Origin: Saccoglossus kowalevskii
Lineage: Eukaryota > Hemichordata > Enteropneusta > Harrimaniidae
Direction: 5' to 3'
Length of the DNA stretch: 59,422 bases
Assembly (NCBI RefSeq): GCF_000003605.2
Contig: NW_003132849.1
Location: 305,997 to 365,418, forward strand
Every line of letters begins with the position of its first letter. Positions within the stretch are counted from its first letter, which is position 1. The notes under the pieces were generated by a model. The model worked only from the letters and a program-made list of their open reading frames with translations. It ran no database searches and was not told the origin of the DNA. The position numbers and the translations under genes were made by a program. Below, piece by piece: positions 23,915 through 35,223 of this stretch.

Positions 23915-23922
23915 TGACGTCA
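23915..23922. promoter_or_regulatory. CRE-type palindrome TGACGTCA
   Basis: Consensus full CREB/ATF site, seen as GATGACGTCATG. A second full site is at 50741-50748. An 8-bp motif is only weak evidence in 59 kb. Confidence 0.2.
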
Positions 23923-24670
23923 TGAGCGATTTAACAACATGCATTTCCATCATCCTGAGGCATTGATGAACAATTTAGTAAGTAAATCAACAGCTCAGAA
24001 GAAAACATATTGAAATTTCCGCTGAATTAAATTATGCATGATTGTTTTAGGAATGGAACTTAAATAGACCGTCTGCTATAAGACCTGTATTGTGTACACT
24101 TTCACATATTGTCACATGATAATCCAGTTACAAAGTATAAATAAATAAAATGACAGAATATATGTACTGCCAACAAATTGAGGTTATTCAACTAGACAAA
24201 CATTAACAACGTGTGGCATATGGTTTATACTCTTCTGGTAGCAGAGCAATAATGGGTACATGACTGTTAGTAACACTAAACTTAAAATGCCTGAAATTGT
24301 AGGAATAAATGCAGTATTAGCTGGCATGGCGCTTGAATAAATGATCAGTACAGTAGGAAATCTAAATTATTAAACAAAATTAATGTGCGATGTGTATCTC
24401 GACATTACAGTTGTATAGTCTAAATGTCGGAGCTATTTTATTTATCAAGGTCATAGAATTTCTAGACATCTTATGCATAACGTAAATATTCTGTGTACGA
24501 GCGAATCTGTTACTTCGTAATTTCAGCAACGGTAGCACTGAGATTAAATGTGTTATCTTTTAAAGATTCCATGTATTTACTTTTGATGTGACTTTGGAAA
24601 GTGTGCTACAATAATTCTTATTTATTCGGATATCTATATGACTGCGTACGTGATGTTATTTAGTCGTTAA

Positions 24671-24736
24671 AGAGCGGTGGTCGTCGCACAGCGCGTGTTT
24701 GATTTTTATTTAAACAAACATAACGACAACCGCATT
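24671..24736. mobile_element. TTAA-flanked MITE, group B copy 2 (66 bp)
   Basis: TTAA at 24667-24670 and 24737-24740. The left end AGAGCGGTGGTCGTCGCACA resembles the inverted right end AATGCGGTTGTCGTTATG. Almost nothing but terminal repeats, so probably an internally deleted copy. It sits 171 bp from the group A element at 24908. Confidence 0.7.
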
Positions 24737-24907
24737 TTAAGTGAATACTTTTTTCCAGTTTATACAGAAAGCTTATCGATGCATTTAGGGTCAGCATTAG
24801 CGTTATTACTGTAATATAATAACGGGCGATGTTCAATGGACAAACCAGGCATTTCTAGTATTATATTAATTCGTTAGTTGTTTACTTATTGTAATAATTT
24901 TTGTTGA

Positions 24908-25044
24908 AGCGGGAGAGTCGTCACCTGCACAAGCGACGATAACAACACCTGCTAAAAACGCAAAGGCTCATGGGTAGATGTATGTTTGTAAACAATGACA
25001 CGCTATGATCATGTGACGCATGCGCAGGTGACGACTCCCCCGCT
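24908..25044 (+). mobile_element. TTAA-flanked MITE, group A copy 2, complete (137 bp)
   Basis: Flanks TTGA (24904-24907, one change from TTAA) and TTAA (25045-25048). The 28-bp terminal inverted repeats AGCGGGAGAGTCGTCACCTG... and AGCGGGGGAGTCGTCACCTG... differ at three positions. Non-coding interior shared with the copy at 9454. The ends resemble group B (AGCGG-GG-GTCGTC), so A and B are probably related families mobilised by one transposase type. Confidence 0.8.
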
Positions 25045-28000
25045 TTAAGTGAACATATTTTCTGAAATAAAACTTAACCAACTCGAAATAAATCACGGGC
25101 GGGCGAAGCGCAGTTGAACTTTACGTGGGTAGTAATAACTCAGAATAGTATGATATAATTAAAAAAACAAACCATCAAATTGATTGACTTTATTTCTAAA
25201 CGGTAATCGTCAACTTCATTGGTTACGAGGGTGAACATGTTTCGTAATATCAGGCCTTTGCGCACGTGCTATAGGGAAATTTTTACTCGTTTTCTTCTTA
25301 ATCTTTGACTGAAGATTTGTTCATACGTGTAATACGTTGACAGCTTTGTTTTCTCATGATAACAGTGATACACCGCCCATTGAAGTGTCAAAAACAAACA
25401 AACCCGACTGCTGATATTTGTAAAAAGACACACACACAGAAAGTCTAAAACACAATCGACAAAACATAGTAACGGAACTCAACTGCTAAAACGTGCACTA
25501 CATAACATAAAAATGCTCAGTTAATTTTAGGAAGATTAAACAGGAATACAGCGGCCTTGAAAGCAATTAAATTGGTAACTAGTTTTCGTCTAGTTTCTCT
25601 TGTTTACGTTAACATGCCATCAATTACAAACAGCGCGTGTACACACTGAAAGATTTATCGAAATGCAAGTCATGACATTCTCACTGGTGAAGAAACGTGT
25701 GAAGAAATCTCGCGGCACTGGTAAAAAAGTGAAATACTGACGTGTATCTGCATTCTTAATATATGTCATGATCCCTGTGTTTACTGTAAACGCTTAGCTT
25801 TACACAAACCAACGATAGTGTTTTAGGATACATATTACAGCTGCAGATTTATAATATTTTCTTCAGCATATAAATGCAGATTCAGTAAATTTAGATTATT
25901 GGAATGTAATGTTGCGCAGTTTCACAAAATATTCCTAAAATATTAATTTATTTATTAATTTTTCATCCAATCAATTTGAGTAATCTTCGAATCGTGGACG
26001 ATGCCAGATTGACAATGACATATTTGTATACACTTTAACTGCCATATTTATTTATTTACATTCCATTGCAAGGGAAAACGAGTGCATCAACGAGTGTTTA
26101 CCATTTGTATCAAGCTTGTTTTTTTTTACACCGTACGTTTAAGGTTACATTCAAGTGAAAACTGTCACAACGAGTGAAAGGGGAAAACTGTACAACGTGA
26201 CTTGAAAATAAATGTATGCAGTATATAAATGCAAAGTGCCCGTTTGCATGCTTGAAAAAAATGGATGTATATCTCCTATTGGATCTTAGTGGATTAAATA
26301 AATATATTGCTTCCCTCCTTGGTAGAGCTCGAAAAATTAACGAAAATTAGATTTTGCTTGACATGGTAAATTATCATGCGTAAAAACATAATTTATATCT
26401 ATTTTAAATTAATTGTAGCAATTTTATCACACTCGCCTCTCTCTCTCTCTCTCTCTCTCTCCCTCTCTCTCTCTCTCCCTCTCAAAAAGTCTCGCAGCTA
26501 TTTCGCTCTAAAAGATACCTTGGCGACCATTTTCAACTAAGGTGACACATTCGTTTAGTCTTAATCCCATCCCACATTTATGAGAGGCTTCAATATGCTA
26601 AGGTGGAATTACTTTTCTATCAAGAAGGTTGAAATACAAATACATATAACAGTCCAGTACAATGACAACAATATAATGCCACAAGCAATGGACGTACGCG
26701 TAAGAAGTGGTATGCATGATATGATAAAGTAGTGTTAAATGGATATACGAACACCATACATCGTGCACACAATTATTCTTAAGTCATTGTAATATAGTTG
26801 CATGCAGTGCCAAACGAATCATACTCAAACCAGAAGTTTCATAGTGATAACAAGTATATAACATTACGTGGGGATATAAAAACGTAATACACGTCGAACA
26901 CCGCTGATTAAAAATCATAAATTATTATCGATTCTACGGAGCTGACTTGGATTACTTACGCAAATATATACGCAAGCTTTGCTATGAAGGCCACGGCAGT
27001 TCATTATCCGGATTTTAGATTGATTTGAGCACAAGCTTTGTAATAGTTGCCGTCTCCGAGTTTATCGGCGTCGTGTGATGTGAGATATTTCAAGAACGTG
27101 AGGTAATTATTTTAAAGCACTTAAGGTGCAACAGGCGTTTATACTCGTGGAGTTTGTCGGCAAAAAATGGTTTATAATATATTTTAATAAGATGTATTTT
27201 TTATATTTTAAAGATTTGCGTGGTACCGTACTCGTATTTCTCAATGTGACACCTTTTTACAAAAACAAATCGTTATTGATGTTAATAAAATACGAACAAT
27301 CTTGAATAAATGGTTCGTTGCTTTACGTATTACTGCGCATACTAATCTTTCTAGTAATTCATGGATTATTAAATATTGTCTACCAGTTTTTTTATCCAAA
27401 TTATTGAGATTGGGTATTTTGTTGATGAAAAATTGTAATTGCATAATAAACAGATGTGAATATTCTGGCATAGTAATCAGCTTCAATAAGCAACACCCAA
27501 ATAGGCATTAAGTGAAACAAACTACAATGAAATATAAATATAATATTTGTATAAAAATTTGTAAATCCATGGTTACAGACACAATAATCGCATGCAATTA
27601 AGACCCAGCATCATTAAAATGGAACTCATCACTGATTGCCCATCTTCTCTAATGAAAATTGTTCTTTCCAACGTCCATTCCATTACAGTCTCTAATGATC
27701 CAGTGTGTCCTCCTCATATATTAAACGTTCGAGTAAACGTCACTTCCTCGTTAAGCAGTCTTTATAACAGCTCCGTTCGACAAATAGATATTTTTAAATA
27801 AGTTAATCATTCTTACTTCGAAAGGTAGATCCTAACGTTATTAGCCTTACAATCCTAGTAATCCCCTCGATGGGGGTCTATACTTTCCACGTCTGTGAAA
27901 TGATTACTAGTAGTCGGTGCAAACGTCGAATATAGTAAGATCCGGAAAAAAGTCACGTATATTGAGTGAGCGATTACTTCTTAAAATAATTCTCATCTGT

Positions 28001-28495
28001 ATTCATCTCGTGTCGTTAATTAGGAGAGATTATAACACGTTATTACAAGAAAAACGTTTTGACTCTAAATGTTCAGCAATCAGTCAAGCAAGAATCCATT
28101 AATAAATAAAAGAAGCTATCTTCGTATTTAAAATGTCGTTTTCAGATAGAAGCAGTTGCATTGACATTGGCAGACTAAAAAGAAATTGTGCATGGTCTAC
28201 ATTGCATGCATGGTCAGTGATTATTTTTACAAGATTGTTGGTAGTTTCAAAACAGTCTGCCTATTTGTTGCGTCTTTATGGTTTGTGTTCGTAGTCATCA
28301 TTGTCGTTTTCTCTGTGGGTCAGGCATGTAGCTGAACATATTGCATAAAGAGTCATTTGAAACAATAAATCAGAAATGAAATATACCATTATGATAATTA
28401 AGTCATTTTGAGGAGCATTCTTATTAAACGCCCATTGTTTACTAGTAAAGTTGTGTTTAATTCAATATTAGGCAAAATTGTCATGTTTTCTTTAT
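25045..28495. other. Region without recognised genes
   Basis: AT-rich non-coding DNA with one microsatellite. Nothing else could be supported. Confidence 0.6.
26436..26483. repeat. (CT)n microsatellite
   Basis: About 48 bp of CT with two CCCT interruptions. Confidence 0.95.
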
Positions 28496-28499
28496 TTAA

Positions 28500-28782
28500 A
28501 GCGTGGTGGTCGTCGCGCTGCGCATGTGCGACATTTGAGTTGATGAACATTGATTTTCCCACAATCCAATGCGCTCTTCAAATGGAAATCACATGTATAC
28601 GACTTGCACTGAATACCGCAGGTGACGCCTTCGATACCTTCCAATCACCTAAAAATTATCTAATTAAAGCTTGAAAATGTCTCAGTTTGCACTCGTTGGT
28701 CTGCGCAACAGTCAAAGTCGCCATCTTTGTTTATATGAGACCCATATATTTCGCGCATGCGTGGCGCGACGACTACCGCCTT
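28500..28782. mobile_element. TTAA-type MITE, group B copy 3 (about 283 bp)
   Basis: TTAA at 28496-28499. The left end AGCGTGGTGGTCGTCGCGCT and the inverted right end AAGGCGGTAGTCGTCGCGCC match at 27 of 35 bases, including GTCGTCGCGC and CGCATG. The right target duplication has decayed (TCTG). It is the longest of the set and contains two short open frames with no transposase similarity. Confidence 0.7.
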
Positions 28783-30245
28783 TCTGTAAGAACGGGTGTT
28801 GGTCTAGACTTGCCATTGTAGATCGGTTTAAACTAAATTGGCATGCAGTCGGCTCATCGTATTCATGCGTGTTTTAAACCTGGCTTCACTTTAAAGCTGG
28901 CCTACAAGCCTCATGGGATTACTAAACACCCATCCAGCATCCTAATAGTAGTAGGGTGAATAATTAAGATTTAACAGGTAATATTGCTCTTGACTAACGG
29001 ACACTAATCCACATATATACAAGAACAGACGAACCAACCCAAAATTTAAATAAAAAAAAGTGTAATATCTAACACAAAATAAAGTTGTAAAGATGACTAC
29101 TTATATAAACACAATGTATACACAACACAGGTACGTTTTTTTCTATTTTCATCACACTCAGAGCTTGGTCCTTGTTAATTATTGTGTTTGCATTATGTGT
29201 TGTCCGTATCTAAACACCAATTACACACACTGTGTTTTCTACCGCGAATCCTACGACTAACTTTTGTAAACTGAAGTCAAACATAGTTTTTTTTGCATTT
29301 ATCAATCAACCAAGTTTTATTGTAAATCGCGATAGGGTCGTATGAAATGTGATGTACATAGGTTAGTGACCAACATCTATAACACGTATTACAACGTAAC
29401 AGCTGACTCTAACACGATATACATTATATAATGCTCACTTATTTGTACGTTAGGTCTAGTGATGTCCATGTACGTTGGGCTGTGTTAAATCATACACACA
29501 TGCCGATATGGGAATTATTTAGGAAATAAAGAACGATACTATTGCGTGTTAACAGGGCAAGCACGGGGATGTGTGCAGTAACTGCCGAGGTGCTGTCGAG
29601 CAGAGTAATAATGTGTGCAGTACGCTCGAAAAAAAAAGGATGGCTAACAAGCACTTTGAGAATCGACGACGCTCACAATCAAATATCATGCGACGTTAAA
29701 TACCTGGATGTCTTAGTCATTTAGTACTACACTCCGTTTTTATACCACTATTATCAAATTATCGTAAAAATGTCGAGCTGCGATTGGTGGTATATCCGGT
29801 GAGTCAATAAATACATTTCAGCACACATAAACTACAGTACTCGGTTTTCCAGACCTCAAAACTCATCATCATGAGTAACTATGAAAGCCTACTCACCTGC
29901 GATCTTTCGTCAACAGTCATTCTAAATCGTTTTTCAAGTTGCGTGCTGAATCGTTTAACCATTAATATAGTATCTGTTTTCGAAACAAATACTTCATGAT
30001 TTAGTCTTCTGACATTAGCTTCCCTTAGACGTGTCTGTAAGACAGTACCAGAGAAAGGCACAATCAGTGTCATGCAACATTACCATTCAATCCGATACGT
30101 TGAATAAATGCTCCGATAGAGACGGCCAAATTAAATTCTGCCCAAGGGTGAGATATGAGGCAGTGCCAACCACCGTTTGACCTTAAGGTGTACACACCCG
30201 GTAACCATCCAGCTACGCGTAAGCATTGCATGTAACAAGTGCTTC

Positions 30246-30259
30246 GTTGCCATGGTATC
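30246..30259. promoter_or_regulatory. X-box-like motif GTTGCCATGGTATC
   Basis: Ideal left half and core; the right half has TATC instead of CAAC. It sits in a segment (about 30120-30310) with visibly more balanced base composition than its surroundings. Confidence 0.2.
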
Positions 30260-31934
30260 CGTACCTGCCAATCAAGAACGCGGCGGAATAATACTGCATT
30301 GTCAATTCACTAGACATGAGATTGTCTCGCTGTGAAAAACGAGGGATTTGCAATGTAACAGAGCACCAATGAAATGGTATTAGTTATGTTGCGGAACACA
30401 CGTAAATAAAAAAAAACACCGCTGACAGATAAAAATAGAATGAGACAAAACAAAACAAAACAAAAGTGAATCGCTAAGCCAGTCGTGATTATTATCCCTG
30501 AAAACAGTCTTTACAACGCAAGGAGCTCGACAAAAATAGCACACAGCAAACCAATGACGTATATTGTTTTTAACAAGGCCAGTAGAGAATCACTGCACTG
30601 TGTTCTATTTATCTGTCCGCGTGTGCATTCATATTCCAATTTCCTCGCTAAGACGGCTTGACTAGGCCATGAATAGATAAAAAAATTGTTGATGTATGTA
30701 GATTTCATGATGATGATTACATAGTAATGATTGTCTTGATTAACTATTCAAAATAGCTGACGTTTCAGACAAAGTCCTTTTATCAGTTGGGGAGATACAA
30801 TAATTTATATTATATTGTCGCCCCCCCCCCTACAGGACTTTTCATTATGCACAAGGCGACCAAGCTTCTAATCACCCTGGTCTAATCCAACATTGTATTT
30901 GATTCTACTGTAATCGGTATTATTTTAATCAGTATATATCGCGTTAATTCTTTAAAAAAACCACAGTCGCGGTATTTAATTGAAAAATCGTTTTACTCAT
31001 GCAAAACGTCATTGAAGAAAGTGTGACTGTTCGCCTGAAAACCATTATATCAACCCTATTGGATGCGTTTCAATTTCCATGCATCGAAGAGCAATGAACG
31101 AACCGGATGGTCTATTTACCGTAACCACCAAGTAGCGTCTATCCCCTAGGCAACAGTATAGATGGGAATCGTAGTGACGCGTGGATATTGTTTTACTATA
31201 CCTGAACACTTTACGTCAGTGCCAGTTTGTTATTTGATTGGCGTCTTGTATTTGAGTGTTATCTTTCCGGGATATAGAGACTGGGCTGATATGAGCAAAT
31301 GAAGAATGTGATCAACCTAATTATTATGTTTTGTTATTAGATGGACGAAAAATATTTCAATTTTATAGTCAATGAAAACGAGATGGATAAGTCAGCCTAA
31401 TTGATTATATTCGAATTTAATATTCTGACGTTCAGTCAAAGGATTTAAATTACTTTCGTTTTGAGGCATTTTATGCAGTCATTATTAGTCTGCGCTTTAC
31501 ATTTTAGTCTGTCGTGGTTTTCTACTGTTATGAAATCTACATTTTCCCTCGTGGACAGTTTGAATGGTAATTGAAGACTTGTGGGACTTGTTTGATGCTT
31601 ATTATCTATCCACGTATGCTTTTGAAATTTTCGAACTAAATACTCATTCCAACGCCTGTAAATATCAAGTTAATTGACTGATTGATGTGGCTAACTCCTG
31701 AGTCTACCACAAAAAGCATTTTAAAATGGTAACGTTATACGTTTGTTCCTGTCGACATATCCTGTTCTCGTATAATTGTAGATAAAGCAACGTCTTGTCA
31801 CGGAAAAGTTCTTATAGTGGTCACGACTGTTGCGTCTAGGTTCCCGTATTCACGCAATTTGAGCTCACACACATATCAAGACTCAGGGTCGCTTGAAAGT
31901 GCACTCAGTCGATGCGTAGCGTGACAACAACGTA

Positions 31935-31984
31935 TGATGCGGTGCATTGGGATGCCATGTGAGGCGATATGATATGGTGCGAAG
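31935..31984. repeat. Local direct repeat F, copy 1
   Basis: Contains GATGCCATGTGAGGCGATAT, matched at 32206-32255 with about 80% identity by eye, 271 bp away in the same orientation. Confidence 0.6.
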
Positions 31985-32205
31985 TCTGACATCGGCCACA
32001 AGTTACGTGGTTTTCAAGCATGTCGTATTATTATTTATTAATTTATATCTGATACATTTCAATCACGACGTATTAACTTTTAATTTAATATTCATCTCGT
32101 ACGTTATTAGTAAATACATATAAATAAACCGTGCTTTTAAGTTATACGGCCGTCCCAAAAAACCGAAGCCAAAACGCCAAATCTACTGATACGTCCGATC
32201 CCGTA

Positions 32206-32255
32206 TAATGTAACGCACTGCGATGCCATGTGATGCGATATGATGTGGTACGATA
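32206..32255. repeat. Local direct repeat F, copy 2
   Basis: Contains GATGCCATGTGATGCGATAT. Pair of the repeat at 31935; the DNA between them is not obviously repeated. Confidence 0.6.
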
Positions 32256-33196
32256 TACTATATTCATTGTTAAATACCCATGACCTTACTTAGTGAATAT
32301 GTATTTTGCTAATATAGGCTAAGGCATAACGCAACGTCATCGTCCAAATAAGGTGTTGAATGGGCATGACTCGAAATGGGTAATCGGTAATTGTTGATTG
32401 TGCACGTCACCTTCTACTTACATGTTAGATCATATAAATACCAACGCTAAAAGCATGGTAAATTCAACATCAAAAAGAATAAATTGACAAACTACATTGA
32501 CTAATCAATCTAGCCTTACGTGCAATTTATAAGCGTACGTCAGAATACTATATTCTTATTACCGGAGGGATCAGCATCGACTTTGTTCAACCGTTAAAGA
32601 GAAACAAAGATATCGATGGGGATTAATCACTCGGAACGAAGCGCGGATTCTAGAATGCTAATACCGATTGTTAATTGATGAATTTTGTATAGGACGCTTG
32701 TAATCTCCACAGACGTAGGTAATTGATTTATTAGTTTATACTGCATTGGCGGTATGTGACATTCGGTGGTTTCTGCAACTTCGGGATTACTCAGCTTTGA
32801 CTGATTACGTCAGTGTCTGCACGCTGTGTGTGTTGTTTAAATATATATGTATATAATCCTGTGAAGTGAAAAATATCATAGTGAACCGCTATCAATAATA
32901 AAATTATGCACTTTCGTAGCCCGAAAAGATTGCCATTCTGAACACTGAATTAAATTAATGTAATGATAATAATACACCAGAAACAATATGCGAAAGTTAA
33001 ATTAACCGAATTTAATTTGAGCATACATCACTCACATATCGAGGAATGAATAATGTGATATTATAGTTAGTTTTTGCTGATGCCTTGTTTATAATTATCA
33101 TTTTTTAAACGTTTCTCCCACAAGGTAAGCCATTCACAACTACACATGTTTGCGCGAAAATAAAATTTTCCATCATTAGGTAAGATATGGAACGTA

Positions 33197-33359
33197 GTGT
33201 AAAATACCTGGAATTAATTTTCGCTATTTTCAAATATACCTTTTTTCCCTATATTTTACATTCAACTCGTCAAAAATCAGTTAAAATAAATTCCATACAA
33301 AACAACCTAAAATGCTTTTCAGCAAAAATTAATTCCAGCTAAAATAAAGTATTTTACAG
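33197..33359. mobile_element. TA-flanked MITE with split terminal inverted repeats (163 bp)
   Basis: TA at 33195-33196 and 33360-33361. The ends GTGTAAAATAC and (inverted) CTGTAAAATAC match at 10 of 11 bases. Then CTGGAATTAATTTTCGCT and CTGGAATTAATTTTTGCT match at 17 of 18, with about 10 extra nt in the right arm. TA duplication suggests a Tc1/mariner-type mobiliser. No coding interior. Confidence 0.75.
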
Positions 33360-33714
33360 TATTTATTTGTAAATGGGATGTTCTTGCTGAATTGGTTTTG
33401 TATACTCCAGTGCTATGTGAATGTATTAATGTATGTGTTTTACTGGAACGAGTAAAAGTAGTTGTTTTCAATTTGTCACCTCACTTAAAATAATTATGGT
33501 GTAAGGCTGAAACTAGAGTTACCCCGTGTTGCGAATGTTTGGAGCGTAGAAGTTGGTGTCCGGTATGTAATTAAACGATTCGCAACGCGTGTCAACATCG
33601 GAAGTATATTTTTACGGAGCAGTATCATCACATTTGAAACTCTGTGTCAGTTTAAATCTTTGATACATTGACAATTCTATAAGCTTGCATGCTGTGCCTT
33701 TCAATGCTAGAAAT

Positions 33715-34011
33715 TCAACCTGAAATTGACAATCGTGGCTCAACCATCGTGAATCGAATGTCGATGAGGCTTGCCGCCAATGACTGAATTGCAGGGAATA
33801 TACTCAGACATTTCTCGACCGTGTACCTTAATTCACGGGAGACCGATAATACTGAACATAATTTTTCGAAAAGATAATTTTGTTTGATAATTTGATAATG
33901 TAGATTCGCTCGATAATTTGACAATGTAGCTTTGACAATGGACATGGCCGGGTTTTCAACATCGTTATTTTCTCCGAAACAAAATGTTAATACTGTTTGT
34001 CCATTCGTCAT
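33715..34011 (-). CDS. Unrecognised 98-codon ORF (doubtful)
   Basis: One of the few long frames that starts with a true ATG in a fair context (AAAATGA). The product starts MTNGQTVLTFCFG, has no signal peptide or membrane segment I can see, and matches no family I know. A short internal DNA duplication (about 33885-33945) encodes part of it. No promoter, splice context or poly(A) evidence supports expression. A chance ORF is the more likely explanation. Confidence 0.12.
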   Translation of the reverse strand: MTNGQTVLTFCFGENNDVENPAMSIVKATLSNYRANLHYQIIKQNYLFEKLCSVLSVSRELRYTVEKCLSIFPAIQSLAASLIDIRFTMVEPRLSISG

Positions 34012-34091
34012 TTTAGCCGTGAGATACCGTGACTATCAAGCATATTAATGGGATCGCATGGCCATATATGGTCATTTGACACTATAACAGA

Positions 34092-34236
34092 TGTCTTTTT
34101 AGATAGCATGTTATTTTAGCTAATTCAGTTAACCCTAGATTTAGATTTTTCAAGATGTCGCTAATTTTAATTTTAATACAATACAAAATTTTCTAACAAT
34201 GAGCTAAATTAAGATTCTATTAATTCTTGCATTCGG
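34092..34236. repeat. Degenerate dispersed repeat E, copy 2
   Basis: TGTCTTTTTAGATAGCATGT and following bases; partner of the copy in GPCR intron 1, same orientation. Confidence 0.5.
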
Positions 34237-35015
34237 TCAAGACAGCTACATTGGTATGTGGCTAATTCAATGTGTTTCACAGCATAATAATGATATTTCT
34301 TATCTTATGGTTGCATGTTCCAATGATAATATTAGTCATATCTCTTGTCCATTGCCTTCTATATAACATTGGTTGCATATTCCTATCTGCAATGGTGCCT
34401 GGGATATTGCAGTTAAGCATATTTGTTATCAGCTACTATTTGTTTTAAAAAAAATCAAATTACAAATTTCGAGTGGCAACTCCCTCACTTAATTTATTAT
34501 TTATTGTCTATTCAGTATACACTACATACTGGGCCTTTCTGGTGAAGCAGAGCTACATTACACAATATAACTGTCTGTAATCATACATTAAAACAATTCT
34601 TCTTTAGGACGGCTCGGTTTTGTAAAGAAAAGATTTAGGTAGACTTTTAATGTCTAAAACTGGTGTATATGCACAGAGTCACACATAGTCAGTCAGTCTA
34701 CAGGCAGTTAAACGAAATTCGTTATACATTAGGGACAGCAATAATTGTTAATCAATAGCCGTTTATTGGGCAGTAGTCACGGGCAGTGACAAGTCTTATC
34801 GCGATATTGGATTATCTAAGAAAAGTCTGCGGTATTGCCCGATGACAAGGACGCGAGTTTACTACAAATGGTGAATAGAAATCTGAATGAGTGTTGTGCT
34901 ACACGACTGCCAGAACATGGAAAGCAACAGCAGATCATTTCATCGATCAACAATAACTATCGCGCAGTAAAACCAGATAATTGAAATGAGTATACTGTGT
35001 GACTGAAGAAGGACC

Positions 35016-35223
35016 ATGTCACAATGGTGTATGAAAACATTGTTGTCGTACAGCTATGTTATAATGGACTATGCAAATATTGGTATAGCACCGTTATGTG
35101 ACAATGGTGTATGTAAACATTGTTATCGTACATCTAGCTTAACGTTATAGTGCTATGTAACAATAGACCATGCGAGCAATATTATGTATTAATGGATTAT
35201 GTAAACATTGTTTTTGTAATACT
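35016..35223. repeat. Degenerate 40-bp minisatellite, about 5 units
   Basis: Units begin at 35016, 35056, 35096, 35155 and 35184. The consensus is ATGT-ACAATGG-TATG-AAACATTGTT followed by a variable end. Three units are exactly 40 bp; one 19-bp insertion lies at 35136-35154 and the fourth unit is shortened to 29 bp. Confidence 0.75.

Larger units (their letters stand above)
28783..33194. other. Region without recognised genes
   Basis: Contains an X-box-like site (30246), a short (CAAAA)n run (30446-30465), a C10 homopolymer near 30823 and a duplicated 50-bp segment (31935/32206). No gene supported. Confidence 0.6.

Noticed and set aside
35016-35223. CRISPR-like array
   Set aside because: The 40-bp repeats are contiguous and diverged, without unique spacers, in a eukaryotic context.
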